In this document: piece by piece, positions 32,588 to 40,720 of the stretch
Position numbering within the stretch: position 1 is the stretch's first letter
Layout of the letters: each line of letters begins with the position of its first letter
Source of the DNA: Streptomyces fulvoviolaceus
GTDB lineage: Bacteria > Actinomycetota > Actinomycetes > Streptomycetales > Streptomycetaceae
Assembly (NCBI RefSeq): GCF_000718165.1
Contig: NZ_JOEY01000064.1
Coordinates: 11,597 to 75,596, forward strand
DNA length: 64,000 nucleotides
Reading direction: 5' to 3'
The notes under the pieces: generated by a model
What the model was told of the DNA's origin: nothing
Databases searched by the model: none
The model's input: only the letters and a program-made list of their open reading frames with translations
Made by a program: the position numbers and the translations under genes

Positions 32588-32841
32588 GCGGCGGCACCCG
32601 GCTGCGGCTCGGCGTACGGGGCGTCGAGCTGCTCCTCCAGGTCGTCGAGGAAGGTGCCGTGCTCATCGATGAGCCGCTGGGCAGCCGCCATCCCGGCAGC
32701 GCGGGCGCCGGTCGTGTCCTCGATGATGAGCCGCTCGACGTACCGGTTGAAGTCCAGGCGGCGGGCAGCCGCGGCGGCCTTGCCGGCTGCGAGGACGTCC
32801 TCTTCCAGCCGGACCTGCGTCTGCTTCTTCGTGGAAGTCAC
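32584..32841 (-). CDS. ribbon-helix-helix-type antitoxin
   Basis: GTG 32841 gives an 85-residue protein with TSTKKQTQVRLEEDVLAAGK followed by a helical part (AAAARRLDFNRYVERLIIED), the pattern of ribbon-helix-helix DNA-binding antitoxins. The acidic C-terminus (DEHGTFLDDLEEQLDAPYAE) could wrap the toxin. It is translated just before the Fic-like toxin with overlapping codons. A repeated 8-mer directly upstream is a likely autoregulatory operator. Confidence 0.72.
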   Translation of the reverse strand: MTSTKKQTQVRLEEDVLAAGKAAAAARRLDFNRYVERLIIEDTTGARAAGMAAAQRLIDEHGTFLDDLEEQLDAPYAEPQPGAAA

Positions 32842-32849
32842 ATCGCATA

Positions 32850-32868
32850 TGGTAGCAGGGTGGTAGCA
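32850..32868. promoter_or_regulatory. direct repeat TGGTAGCA upstream of antitoxin gene
   Basis: TGGTAGCA occurs at 32850-32857 and 32861-32868, one helical turn apart, 9 bases before the antitoxin start. One copy overlaps a -10-like TACCAT on the minus strand. This spacing suits a ribbon-helix-helix dimer pair. Confidence 0.5.
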
Positions 32869-33141
32869 AGTGGGGTCTGGAGGTGCGGATGCGACTTCGA
32901 AGTGTCCGTTCTCGACTGCTACCTGAAGGTGACGGCGTCCATCACCCATGCTCGACATCACCCTGCGTAACCTCACCGGTACCTGGAGCGCCGAAGTGGC
33001 GTACACGGGCCAGGGAATGGAGAATTCTTCATAGTCCTGGACGATCCGGTTCACCTCGCGTGCAGCGAGCGGATCTCAGCCGCCCCAGGTTTCCTGGCCC
33101 TTCAGTAACTCTCGCTGGGCGCGGTCGCAACGGGAGGTGGC

Positions 33142-33549
33142 GTGACGAATCCCCGAACCGTCCTGATGCAGGCAAGCCAAGGTCCCGTACCGGGGAATTG
33201 GCGGGTCTTCACCAAGAAGCGGGGGAAACTGTCCGGCTTCCTGCGCGGGACATCGGATGATCCGGATCCGCTGCTGGTCATCACCCCTGACGAGGTCATC
33301 GAGTACAAGGACGAACGCAAGCCGCTGACGATCGTCAATTTCTACGATCTAGATGGAATAGCGCTGAAAGCGACCGCAAGTACCTCCTCCGGAAGTATGC
33401 TGGCGAATCTTGACGTATGGGTGGACCTCAACTACCGCGACGGCCGGAAGGGAAAGTGGCGGTCCATATCCTTCGCGGACGACCTACAGACGATTCAGGG
33501 GTTCATCGAAGCGTACGGTGTCCACAAGACACTTCAAGGGCGCTACTGA
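33142..33549 (+). CDS. hypothetical protein, PH-like
   Basis: GTG 33142 follows GGGAGG. The 135-residue product has alternating strands (NWRVFTKKRGKLSGFLRG, DPLLVITPDEVIEYKDERKP, IVNFYDLDGIALKATAST, LDVWVDLNYRDGRKGKWRSI) and a C-terminal helix (LQTIQGFIEAYGVHKTLQG). This strand-rich pattern with one final helix resembles a pleckstrin-like fold, but I recognise no family. The base composition is slightly lower in GC than its surroundings, perhaps a sign of separate origin. Confidence 0.55.
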   Translation: MTNPRTVLMQASQGPVPGNWRVFTKKRGKLSGFLRGTSDDPDPLLVITPDEVIEYKDERKPLTIVNFYDLDGIALKATASTSSGSMLANLDVWVDLNYRDGRKGKWRSISFADDLQTIQGFIEAYGVHKTLQGRY

Positions 33550-33627
33550 CCTCTGGCCCAAAACTTCTGCCCATTCCGGGTAACAAGAAGCCGTCATCCA
33601 GGCAGATCAGTGATTCTAGTAGGCGCC

Positions 33628-33930
33628 CTAGTCGCTGGCGCTGTCCGATGAAGGTGAGGGTGCAGCGTCGAGGCCGCCAGAGACTTCATGCAGCCTGTGT
33701 GCGACATTCTCGATTTCAGGCAGAAGAGAGTCTGCTAGGACTGCTGCTAGGTCGGATGCTACCTTTCGGCTACCAATGTCCGCGTAATCGATTCCAGAGC
33801 CAGCATGCCTTTCCCTGATCTCATCGCGCCTGGCTTCTGCTTCGGCGCGCCGAAGTTCTGCCTCAGTAGTCGCCGCTTACGTCTCGGCAATCTTGGCCTC
33901 TTCCTCGGCATTCTTACGTCGGATTCTGTT
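33628..33930 (-). pseudogene. C-terminal remnant with coiled coil and in-frame stop
   Basis: On the minus strand a frame reads [17 protein letters not shown], a TAA at 33877-33879, then AATTEAELRRAEAEARRDEI, GIDYADIGSRKVASDLAAVL, LLPEIENVAHRLHEVSGG to TAG 33628-33630. Both sides of the TAA look like one charged helical protein. The upstream part is cut by the transposase fragment that starts at 33955. The family is not recognised. Confidence 0.4.
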
Positions 33931-33954
33931 TGGTAGCGTGAACAACGAGCTTTT

Positions 33955-34429
33955 TCAGCGTTGCCGCTCCAGGGTGAGGATGGCCGCGGTGATTGACGAC
34001 ATTCGATTCGGGCCGCATCGGGACCTGCGGAAGATCCGCCACGACTTCAGTCGTGCGACGCCGCGTTCGACGGGTGCCCGTGCCGCGGACAGCGCGCGGT
34101 TGACGGTCTGCCGGGTTGGCGCAAGGTTCCGGCCTGGCGGGTGTCTGATGGGTGTTGTTACCCACGGGCCGGCTCCGATGTAGGCGCGGTCGGCGAGGAC
34201 AGGGACGCCCTGGCGTTCACAGATCCGGGTGATCCGGTGGGTGCGGGCCGCGGTCAGGTCGTGCGCACGGCCGGGCAGCGTGGGCGAGATCCACAGCAGT
34301 CGTCCGTCCGGATCGGTCACCAGCTGCACGTTCACCCCATGCCGACGGTGCTTGGCGGAATAGTCGGCCCGGCCGTCGCCTACCCGGTCGCACACGGCGA
34401 GAGTTCCGTCGAGACGACGACGGTCAGCT
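33955..34429 (-). pseudogene. IS5-type (DDE_Tnp_4) transposase C-terminal fragment
   Basis: The fragment reads [69 protein letters not shown] and [20 protein letters not shown], which are the three catalytic blocks of a HARBI1-like DDE transposase. The N-terminal half is missing beyond about 34429. The sequence upstream on that strand does not fit the family. Confidence 0.75.
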
Positions 34430-34433
34430 GAAC

Positions 34434-34907
34434 GTGTCCGTGGCCCAGGTGGACCAGGTCGTGACCGCAACGCAGGAGCACGTCGCCGCACTACTGCTGC
34501 TGCGCAAGAAAGGCCCATCGGCAGGTCCCCCGGAGGAGTCCCTCGTCCTGCGCGTGGCATACGAGAACGCGTCCCAGGCCGCATTCCTCGTACGCCACGG
34601 TCGCACCTCCCACGCCGATGCCATCCACCGCCTGCGCTACGTCCTCCCCACTGAGCGCGCCCGGGCGGAGGCACAGGAGGATCCATGTTTTGACGGTCTC
34701 CATGGCGAGCTCGACTTCCAGGAACTGGTCCAGGAGCCTCCCGGCACCTTCATGGGCCTGCCCGTTTCACCGGCTCGTCCCGGCCGGTCTGAGCGCGCCG
34801 CCGAGTTGGTCCTGCGTACCGGGTCCGACCAACAGCGCGGCGAGCCAGCCGAGAACCTGGGCCGACCCCAAACCCACGGTCACCCATTATCATCTTTTGC
34901 GAAGTAA
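34434..34907 (+). CDS. hypothetical ORF at the IS fragment edge
   Basis: The frame begins at the border of the transposase fragment and encodes QEHVAALLLLRKKGPSAGPP, ESLVLRVAYENASQAAFLVR and a Pro/Arg-rich end. No family is recognised and the C-terminal third looks non-coding. It may be the 3' part of a gene cut by the IS, or a chance frame. Confidence 0.25.
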   Translation: MSVAQVDQVVTATQEHVAALLLLRKKGPSAGPPEESLVLRVAYENASQAAFLVRHGRTSHADAIHRLRYVLPTERARAEAQEDPCFDGLHGELDFQELVQEPPGTFMGLPVSPARPGRSERAAELVLRTGSDQQRGEPAENLGRPQTHGHPLSSFAK

Positions 34908-34957
34908 TGCAATAAATGCGAAGATCGAGGTGCTGAGTGAGTCGCTAGGAGAAACAG

Positions 34958-35266
34958 GTGACATCAGGGCAAGGTGACACGTCCGAGAAGGAGTTCGTCG
35001 AGGCTTTGGTCGAGCTACGGGCCGAGGCTACGGTGCACGACCTGGTCCCGTGGTGTTCCCGTCATGGCATCGACGTGGTGCCTATGACCGCCGGGGCACT
35101 CGTCACCGGATCGAGCGGGAAGTTCGCCGAGGCGTTCGGCGTCGCGCAGCTCGCGAACCGTTCACGTCCCCAGACGCTGCCCGTGCCACCGGCGCTCGCG
35201 AACACCGCGAGGTCCGTCACCGTGCTGCCGATTCCCACGCCCGGAGCCCGCGACCGGAGTTCGTGA
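34958..35266 (+). CDS. small partner protein of S8 protease, prodomain-like
   Basis: The 102-residue product contains LVELRAEATVHDLVPWCSRH, GIDVVPMTAGALVTGSSGKF and AEAFGV. That order (helix, glycine, strand, strand with FxxAFGV) recalls protease propeptide folds such as those of sedolisins, which act as folding aids and inhibitors. A Pro-rich tail follows. It ends 47 bases before the subtilisin-like protease gene in the same direction, so the two are probably expressed together. The role as inhibitor or chaperone is inferred. Confidence 0.55.
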   Translation: MTSGQGDTSEKEFVEALVELRAEATVHDLVPWCSRHGIDVVPMTAGALVTGSSGKFAEAFGVAQLANRSRPQTLPVPPALANTARSVTVLPIPTPGARDRSS

Positions 35267-35313
35267 CCGGCTGCCGCGCCGCGTGTGTCCGGGCCTCCGC
35301 TTCTGGAGGACAG

Positions 35314-36804
35314 ATGACGAACCCCACAACGCCCCAGTACGGGCAGGACGTTCCGCAAACCGTGTACGGCTATGTCTCCGCCCGCTCGCAGGGCGGGGTG
35401 CCGATGACCCAGGCGACCGCCTTCGACTCGGCCAGGCCGTTCCGCGCCGAGGACGACGCCTTGGAGCGCGCCAAGGAATACGCACGGACAGCGGGGTTGA
35501 CCGTGACCGCCGAGAGCCGGCTGGGCTTCACCGTCGCCGGCACACCGGCCTCGTACGAACAGCTCACCAGCGGACGAATCGCCAGCTACGAGGTGGAGCA
35601 ACTGGGGTCGATGAACCGAGAGCGTTTCGTCACGCACCTCGACATCATCGGCGACCGGCAACCGGACGCCCTCGGCGTCGGCGCCGCCCCCGGCGAGGAC
35701 GCCATCGAGGCGGTGGCCCTGGAGCGTCCGCGCACGCCCATGCGTCTCCTCCCGGCCGCCGCCAAGCCGCCGGAGGTCGCCGCGTTCCACCTCACGCTCC
35801 CGGACGACGTGGCCAGGCTGCTCAACGCGACCCCGGCGCACGAGGCGGGACACGAGGGCCGCGGTGTGCAGGTCGCCATGGTGGACACGGGACAAGCCGA
35901 GCACGCCTACTTCACCGCCCACAACTACGACGTCGCCCCGACCATCGCACTCGTCCCCGGCACCAGCCCGGCAGAGGACCCGATCGGACACGGCACCGGT
36001 GAATCGGCGAACATCTTCGCCATAGCTCCGGGCGCACGGCTGCGCCCCTACCGCGCGAGCAACCGGCGGGGCGACCTCACCGCCGCCACGGCCGGTTTCC
36101 TGCGCGCCAAGGCAGACCGCCCGCAAGTCCTCACCAACTCCTGGGGCGGGGACGGGGACTTCCCCCCGTTTGGACCGCCGAGCCAGGCCGACGTGATCTT
36201 CGCGCTTGAGATCCTGGACGCGGTAGAGCAGGGCATCGTCGTCATCTTCTCCGCGGGCAACGGCCAGTTCGCCATCGAACCGCAGGTACCTGGCGTGATC
36301 GCCGCGGGCGGGGTGTTCGCGGCGCAGGGCGACCGGCTGCGCGCGTCGAACTACGCGAGCGGATACGTCAGCCCCTGGATCGACGGCGTCCGCGTGCCGA
36401 CGGTGTGCGGTCTGGTCGGCCTGCTGCCCCGGGCCCAGTACCTGATGCTGCCGGTGCCGCCCGGCTGTGCGATCGACGTCGACGAGAGCCTGCCGGACTC
36501 GGGCGACCCGACCGGCGACCCGGGCGACACCACAAGCCCGAGGGACGGCTGGGCGATGTTCTCGGGTACGTCGGCTGCGGCACCGCAGATCGCGGGAGCG
36601 GTGGCCGTGCTCCTCGGAGCCCGGCCGAGGCTGACTCCCGCCCAGGTGGCCGAGGCGCTCGTCAAGACGGCCACCGACGTCACGACCGGCACCAATCACC
36701 CGCGGTTCGGCAACAGCGCCCAGGTCGGCCCCGACACGGCCACCGGGCCCGGACTGGTCAACGTGAGTGCCGCGCTGGACTTCGTCCTCACGCAGCACCC
36801 GTAG
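35314..36804 (+). CDS. subtilisin-like (S8) serine peptidase, apparently cytoplasmic
   Basis: ATG 35314 follows TGGAGGACAG. The triad is D191 (VAMVDTGQ), H226 (IGHGTGES) and S420 (FSGTSAAAPQIAG), with the oxyanion asparagine N316 (FSAGNGQ). The first ~180 residues form an N-terminal region with a prodomain-like ARTAGLTVTAESRLGFTVAG. No signal peptide or membrane anchor is visible, which is unusual since most Streptomyces subtilases are secreted. The length (496) is moderate. It follows a small prodomain-like protein gene, suggesting a controlled intracellular protease. Confidence 0.88.
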   Translation: MTNPTTPQYGQDVPQTVYGYVSARSQGGVPMTQATAFDSARPFRAEDDALERAKEYARTAGLTVTAESRLGFTVAGTPASYEQLTSGRIASYEVEQLGSMNRERFVTHLDIIGDRQPDALGVGAAPGEDAIEAVALERPRTPMRLLPAAAKPPEVAAFHLTLPDDVARLLNATPAHEAGHEGRGVQVAMVDTGQAEHAYFTAHNYDVAPTIALVPGTSPAEDPIGHGTGESANIFAIAPGARLRPYRASNRRGDLTAATAGFLRAKADRPQVLTNSWGGDGDFPPFGPPSQADVIFALEILDAVEQGIVVIFSAGNGQFAIEPQVPGVIAAGGVFAAQGDRLRASNYASGYVSPWIDGVRVPTVCGLVGLLPRAQYLMLPVPPGCAIDVDESLPDSGDPTGDPGDTTSPRDGWAMFSGTSAAAPQIAGAVAVLLGARPRLTPAQVAEALVKTATDVTTGTNHPRFGNSAQVGPDTATGPGLVNVSAALDFVLTQHP

Positions 36805-37028
36805 CCGCAGCCACAGCCACAGCCGGGCGGATGCTCTGGTTGAGCCGGAAGACGTTGTCCGGGTCGAGGTCCCGCCTTGATCCGGACGCGTTCCTGCCCC
36901 TCGGCCATCATCATGTTCACGTCGGCACCGCCCGCTGAGTGAAGGTGCAGGGCCTCGACATAGTCGACCGTCCACCGCCTGACCAGGCCGGCGTTGGACG
37001 GGCCTGGGTCGACACCGGCCTCGGGGGT
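36788..37028 (-). pseudogene. berberine-bridge-type FAD oxidase, C-terminal fragment
   Basis: Minus-strand pieces read RRWTVDYVEALHLHSAGGAD, VNMMMAEGQERVR and, in a second frame, DLDPDNVFRLNQSIRPA with a stop at 36788-36790. These are the end blocks of FAD-linked oxidases with a BBE domain. A frameshift near 36876 separates them, and the rest of the gene is absent. Its 3' end overlaps the protease gene end. Confidence 0.65.
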
Positions 37029-37049
37029 GTTGGACCGACTGGCCGCTGG

Positions 37050-37220
37050 CTGCCAACCATGTCTGTGATCGTGGCCGACTGCGGCTACAACCGCAGCGTC
37101 TCCTTCCGCCTGGCCCTGGAAGAACGCGGCTGGTCCGACGGCATGGCCGTCGACCCCAAGGAAAGCCGCCGCAGCCAAGCTATCCGTGCCATGCCTCATA
37201 CAGGGCAGCAGCCGTCGTGA
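37050..37220 (+). pseudogene. IS701-type transposase fragment
   Basis: A short plus-strand frame reads VIVADCGYNRSVSFRLALEE then RGWSDGMAVDPKE, which matches the second catalytic block of IS701-type DDE transposases. Everything else of the element is missing. The bases from 37221 to 37431 show no clear gene. Confidence 0.5.
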
Positions 37221-37431
37221 CCGTGATCGCCGGGACTGGCATCCACAAGCGTACGGTCGCGCCCCAACTTCGAGCCTGGCAACGCTTCTCGAGTTGGGTA
37301 CGGCGGCGTGGCCGCTTCTTGTCATGCATCCATCTCTCCCGGGCCGTCCAGTCGATGCTTACTGGAACCAGCGTGTCCTGAGGACTCCCGCAGTCACGGG
37401 AATGCCCTACCGCAGGCACGGGCTTCGCAGG

Positions 37432-37780
37432 TCACGGCGCCGTGCCGAGTCCGGCGGCACGCGCCATGGCGACAAGATCCATGCGGTTGACTGCCCCGAG
37501 TTTGGCTTTGATGTCGGTCAAAGCGTTCTCGACTCGTTTGGGGTTGATGCCGAGTTGTGCGGCGGCGCTGGCGGTGGTTTGTCTGGGAGCGGCGATGATG
37601 TTGAGGATTTCCCTTTCTCGGACGGTGAGTTGGGGAAAGGCGGTGTCGCGCCGGGCTTCTCGCAGTTGGTCGAACTAGGGGCGCATCCGGGCGGTGTCGG
37701 ACAGGTTGAAGATCCATGCGCCGGCAGCAACGTCGTGGACGGCACGGATGATGCGGAGACAGACGAGGCTGCAGGCCAGT
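37432..37780 (-). pseudogene. NarL/LuxR-type response regulator remnant with nonsense codon
   Basis: In one minus-strand frame: IIRAVHDVAAGAWIFNLSDT, ARMRP, a TAG at 37677-37679, then FDQLREARRDTAFPQLTVRE, REILNIIAAPRQTTASAAAQ, LGINPKRVENALTDIKAKLG and a stop at 37432. These are the linker and LuxR helix-turn-helix of a response regulator. The receiver domain is missing, cut near the TetR gene. Confidence 0.6.
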
Positions 37781-38365
37781 TCAAGCGGGACCGTTGTTGC
37801 CCGGGTCCTCACGCAGGGCGGCGGCGACCAGGCCTTCGAGGGCCTCGCGCGGTACTTCTCCCCCGCTCACCAGCCGGTCGAAGACCAGTCCGTCGATGCA
37901 GGTCAGCAGGATGTGAGTGCGATTCTCGACGTCCGTCACGCCGTGGGCGGTGAGGAACAGCCGGACGGCCTCGCGGCCGGCGTTCTCGCGGGGTACGAGG
38001 ATCTCACGCAGCTCACGGTCACGCACGCTCTCGACGGCGCAGGCATAGCGAGCGAGCGAGCGGCGGCGGCCCTGGCTGGTGAGTCGATGTCGGGTGAGCA
38101 GTGCCATGCCGTCCACCAGTTCCTCGATGGTGCGCAGAGGTGGAAGCTCTTCGGCCATCGTTTGCAGTTCCGCCTGGTCGAGTTGGACCAGGCGTGTGAC
38201 CAGCCCGGTGAGCAGCGCGGCTCGGGTGCGGAAGTAGGCCGACGTGGTGCCGGGCGGCATGGTCGCTTTGCGGTCGACTGCGCGGTGGGTCAGGCCGCGG
38301 ATCCCTTCGTCGGCGAGTACGTCGAGAGCCGCGTCCGCGAGGAGGGTGCGCCGATCCGAAGCCAT
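37781..38365 (-). CDS. TetR-family repressor
   Basis: The N-terminal helix-turn-helix is LLADAALDVLADEGIRGLTH followed by RAVDRKATMPPGTTSAYFRT, the usual TetR head. The rest is helical ligand domain (LVDGMALLTRHRLTSQG, SLARYACAVESVRDRELREI, THILLTCIDGLVFDRLVSGG). It is divergent from the flavin monooxygenase gene. Two strong palindromes of the form TCTACAnnTGTAGA sit in the shared promoter, one 9 bases before its own start, indicating autoregulation and control of the monooxygenase. Confidence 0.9.
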   Translation of the reverse strand: MASDRRTLLADAALDVLADEGIRGLTHRAVDRKATMPPGTTSAYFRTRAALLTGLVTRLVQLDQAELQTMAEELPPLRTIEELVDGMALLTRHRLTSQGRRRSLARYACAVESVRDRELREILVPRENAGREAVRLFLTAHGVTDVENRTHILLTCIDGLVFDRLVSGGEVPREALEGLVAAALREDPGNNGPA

Positions 38366-38373
38366 GACTCCTT

Positions 38374-38423
38374 TCTACACCTGTAGAGCCTCAGATAGGG
38401 TTACCTTCTACAGATGTAGAAGG
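38374..38423. promoter_or_regulatory. two TetR operators, TCTACAnnTGTAGA
   Basis: Site 1 is TCTACACCTGTAGA (38374-38387). Site 2 is CCTTCTACAGATGTAGAAGG (38404-38423), a 20-bp dyad broken only at its two central bases. Their centres are 33 bp apart, about three helical turns. They lie between the divergent TetR and monooxygenase starts (38365 and 38439). Confidence 0.8.
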
Positions 38424-38438
38424 TATGGGGGTATCGCC

Positions 38439-39596
38439 ATGGGCAACACGGCAGTAGTGGTCGGAGGGGGCATTGGCGGGCTGGCCGCCGCGGTCGGACT
38501 GCGCCGCATCGGATGGGAAGTAACGGTCGTCGAGCGCGCGTCCATGCTTGAGGACGCGGGGGCGGGCATCTCCCTGGCCGCCAACGGCCTGCGGGCACTC
38601 GACGAACTCGGCGTCGGCGAGGCGGTACGGGATGCCTCGCGCGCCCAGTACAACGGCGGCACTCGCACGCCACAGGGCGGTTGGCTGGCCAGGATGGACG
38701 GCTCGACGCTGGAGAAAGCGGTGGGCACACCGATCATGGGCATCCCGCGCTTCACCTTGCACCGACTGCTTCGCGACTCCCTGCCCGCCGAGGCACTGCT
38801 GACCGGCTCGGAGGCGGGCTCGCTCGAGCAGATCGGCCCGGGGACGGTTCGAGTCGGCTGCGGCGACACGGTCCTGGACGCCCATCTGGTGGTGGCGGCC
38901 GACGGCATCGGCAGCAAAGTGCGCAGCGATCTCTTCCCAGCCCACCCCGGGCCGGTCTACAGCGGCTCGACGGTGCTGCGCGCCATCACCGAGCAGGCGG
39001 TCGACCTGCGCACCGACTTCGAGCTGACCTGGGGGCACGGGGCCGAGTTCGGGCACATCGCCTTCCACGACGGGCGGGCCGAGTGGCACGCCGTCCTCAA
39101 CCTGCCCGCCGGGACGCGGTTCGCCGACCCACTGGACGAACTGCGCAGACGATTCCACACCTGGCACGAGCCGATCCCCGCCCTGCTCGACGCGACCCGG
39201 CCCGACGCCGTGCTGCACCACGACGTGAACGAACTCCGCACACCGCTCCCCTCGTACACGCTCGGCCGGACGGCGCTGCTCAGCGACGCGGCACACGCGA
39301 TGACGCCCAACCTCGGACAGGGCGCTTGCCAGGCGCTGGAGGACGCGATCACCCTGGCCGCCGCGCTCGCCACCGGGCCCACCGTTGAGGCCGCGCTCGC
39401 TCGCTACGACGCCGAGCGCCGACCGCGCAGTCAGGCCGTCACGCGAGCCGCCCGGCAGGCCGGGCGGATGGGCCAGCAGCTCTCCCACCCACTGGCCGTC
39501 GCCCTGCGGAACACGGCGATGCGGCTGACACCCTCCCGCGCCGCAACGCACATGATCCTTCGGCACCACGCCTGGGTCCCACCACAACTGAGCTGA
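38439..39596 (+). CDS. FAD-dependent monooxygenase (PHBH/UbiH type)
   Basis: The 385-residue enzyme has the FAD-binding GxGxxG motif VVVGGGIGGLAAAVGLRRIG near residues 6-25. VVAADGIGSKVR is the DG motif and ALLSDAAHAMTPNLGQGACQ the second FAD contact. It would hydroxylate an aromatic or polyketide-like substrate using NAD(P)H and oxygen. A TetR gene lies divergently with paired operators, so it is probably induced by its substrate or a related drug-like compound. Family members include enzymes that inactivate antibiotics, but nothing here proves that. Confidence 0.9.
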   Translation: MGNTAVVVGGGIGGLAAAVGLRRIGWEVTVVERASMLEDAGAGISLAANGLRALDELGVGEAVRDASRAQYNGGTRTPQGGWLARMDGSTLEKAVGTPIMGIPRFTLHRLLRDSLPAEALLTGSEAGSLEQIGPGTVRVGCGDTVLDAHLVVAADGIGSKVRSDLFPAHPGPVYSGSTVLRAITEQAVDLRTDFELTWGHGAEFGHIAFHDGRAEWHAVLNLPAGTRFADPLDELRRRFHTWHEPIPALLDATRPDAVLHHDVNELRTPLPSYTLGRTALLSDAAHAMTPNLGQGACQALEDAITLAAALATGPTVEAALARYDAERRPRSQAVTRAARQAGRMGQQLSHPLAVALRNTAMRLTPSRAATHMILRHHAWVPPQLS

Positions 39597-39694
39597 TCCG
39601 ATTCGTGCCCCGCCAACTCACCACCAGACACCTTCCGAGACAAAGTCCGGCTGCGGGTCTTGCCGTTGGCGGTCACGGTGGGCAGGGCGTCCGG

Positions 39695-39930
39695 GTGCGT
39701 GCTGATCTTGTTCCGGACGACCTGTGGGAGCGGGTGGTGCCGCTGCTGCCGCGTGCTCCCGAGCGCAGTTACCGCTATCCCGGGCGACTGCGTGTTCCCG
39801 ACCGGGTGACCCTCGCTGGCGTCTTGTACGTGCTGCGGACTGGTGTCGCATGGCGCGACGTCCCCACGGAGACCGTGGGCTGCTCAGGGGTGACGGCGTG
39901 GCGCCGACTGCGGGACTGGATGCTGGGTGT
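39695..39930 (+). pseudogene. IS5-type transposase N-terminal fragment
   Basis: From GTG 39695 the frame reads VRADLVPDDLWERVVPLLPR, APERSYRYPGRLRVPDRVTL, AGVLYVLRTGVAWRDVPTET and TAWRRLRDW, the DUF4096 head of IS5-type transposases. It stops matching at about 39925, where the leader repeat copy begins. Confidence 0.75.
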
Positions 39931-40527
39931 GAAGGCGTGCGGGTCTTCCAGGCCGCAGCTCAATCGCCGACCCCGGCCAGGCTGATGGCCACCAGCCGCG
40001 ACCATCGGTCACGATCCGGCAACGCAGCTCTCTGGCTGCCGTGGTCGGGCTCATGGGGCCGACCACGGCCCGTCAGTCCGGCGAGCAGGTGATACGCAGC
40101 CCGATTGCGCACCCTCGGACGGGCGGTGCGCAATCGGGCTGCGCAACCGGTCGAGGTTCGTGCGCAGTCGGGTTGTGCTGAGCGGCTGCGCAATCCGCCC
40201 GGGGGTTCCTGATGTTCTCGTGCACTGCGCAGGCTCTGCCGCCCCTTTGGGTGGACTCCTGCTGCGCATCGATGTGCGGGTCCGGCGGCCTCGCGGCAAC
40301 ACGGCCTCGCAGGAGTCGTCGGCCGCAGAACTACACCGAACAGGACGAGCGCTGGCCGGCTCGCGGCTGTCCCGTGGTGGGGGTCATGGTCGGCCCAACC
40401 ATGACCCCCACCACGGACTTCGTGTCCCCATCGTGACCGTGGTCGGGGGTTCGTGGTCGGTGGTCGGGTCGGGGCCGACGGGTTCTCTCAAGGTCAGCAA
40501 CATCCGTTCTGACCTGGGAGTTTGACC
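39931..40527. repeat. orphan copy of the conjugation leader (copy 1)
   Basis: This ~600-bp stretch aligns end to end with 46172-46792, the region before the TcpC-like gene. Shared blocks include GACCATCNGTCACGATCCGG near the start and a ~41-base identical end (CTCAAGGTCAGCAACATCC to GGGAGTTTGACC). It holds a perfect 14-bp inverted repeat, AGCCCGATTGCGCA (40098-40111) and its complement (40127-40140), plus further TGCGCA copies and GGTCGG/CCGACC dyads. No conjugation gene follows: the right edge meets a transposase fragment at 40528 and the left edge another at 39930. Confidence 0.8.
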
Positions 40528-40708
40528 GCCAGCACGCGGTGACCAGCAGCACCCGGTCCTCCAGCGGCAGGCTCCAGGGCCTGCCCTTGCGGACCGGGTC
40601 CGCGCCCTCGCGCCGCAGCGTGGTGAGTAATTTGGCGAACTGCCTTGGGCTCAGCCCGGTGAACGGGGCTATCCACGAGGGCTCCGACGCCGTGATCACA
40701 CCAGCCAC
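40528..40708 (-). pseudogene. transposase N-terminal fragment (DDE_Tnp_4 type)
   Basis: The minus strand reads SEPSWIAPFTGLSPRQFAKL, LTTLRREGADPVRKGRPWSL, PLEDRVLLVTACWR, the N-terminal domain of an IS5-like transposase common in Streptomyces. It breaks off exactly at the end of the leader copy, so the two were joined by a rearrangement. Confidence 0.7.
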
Positions 40709-40720
40709 AGCAAGATCGTC

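Noticed and set aside
35062..37056. 664-codon minus-strand frame
   Set aside because: It runs antisense through the S8 protease, whose triad and composition are convincing; the minus frame is Arg/Gly-rich without motifs.
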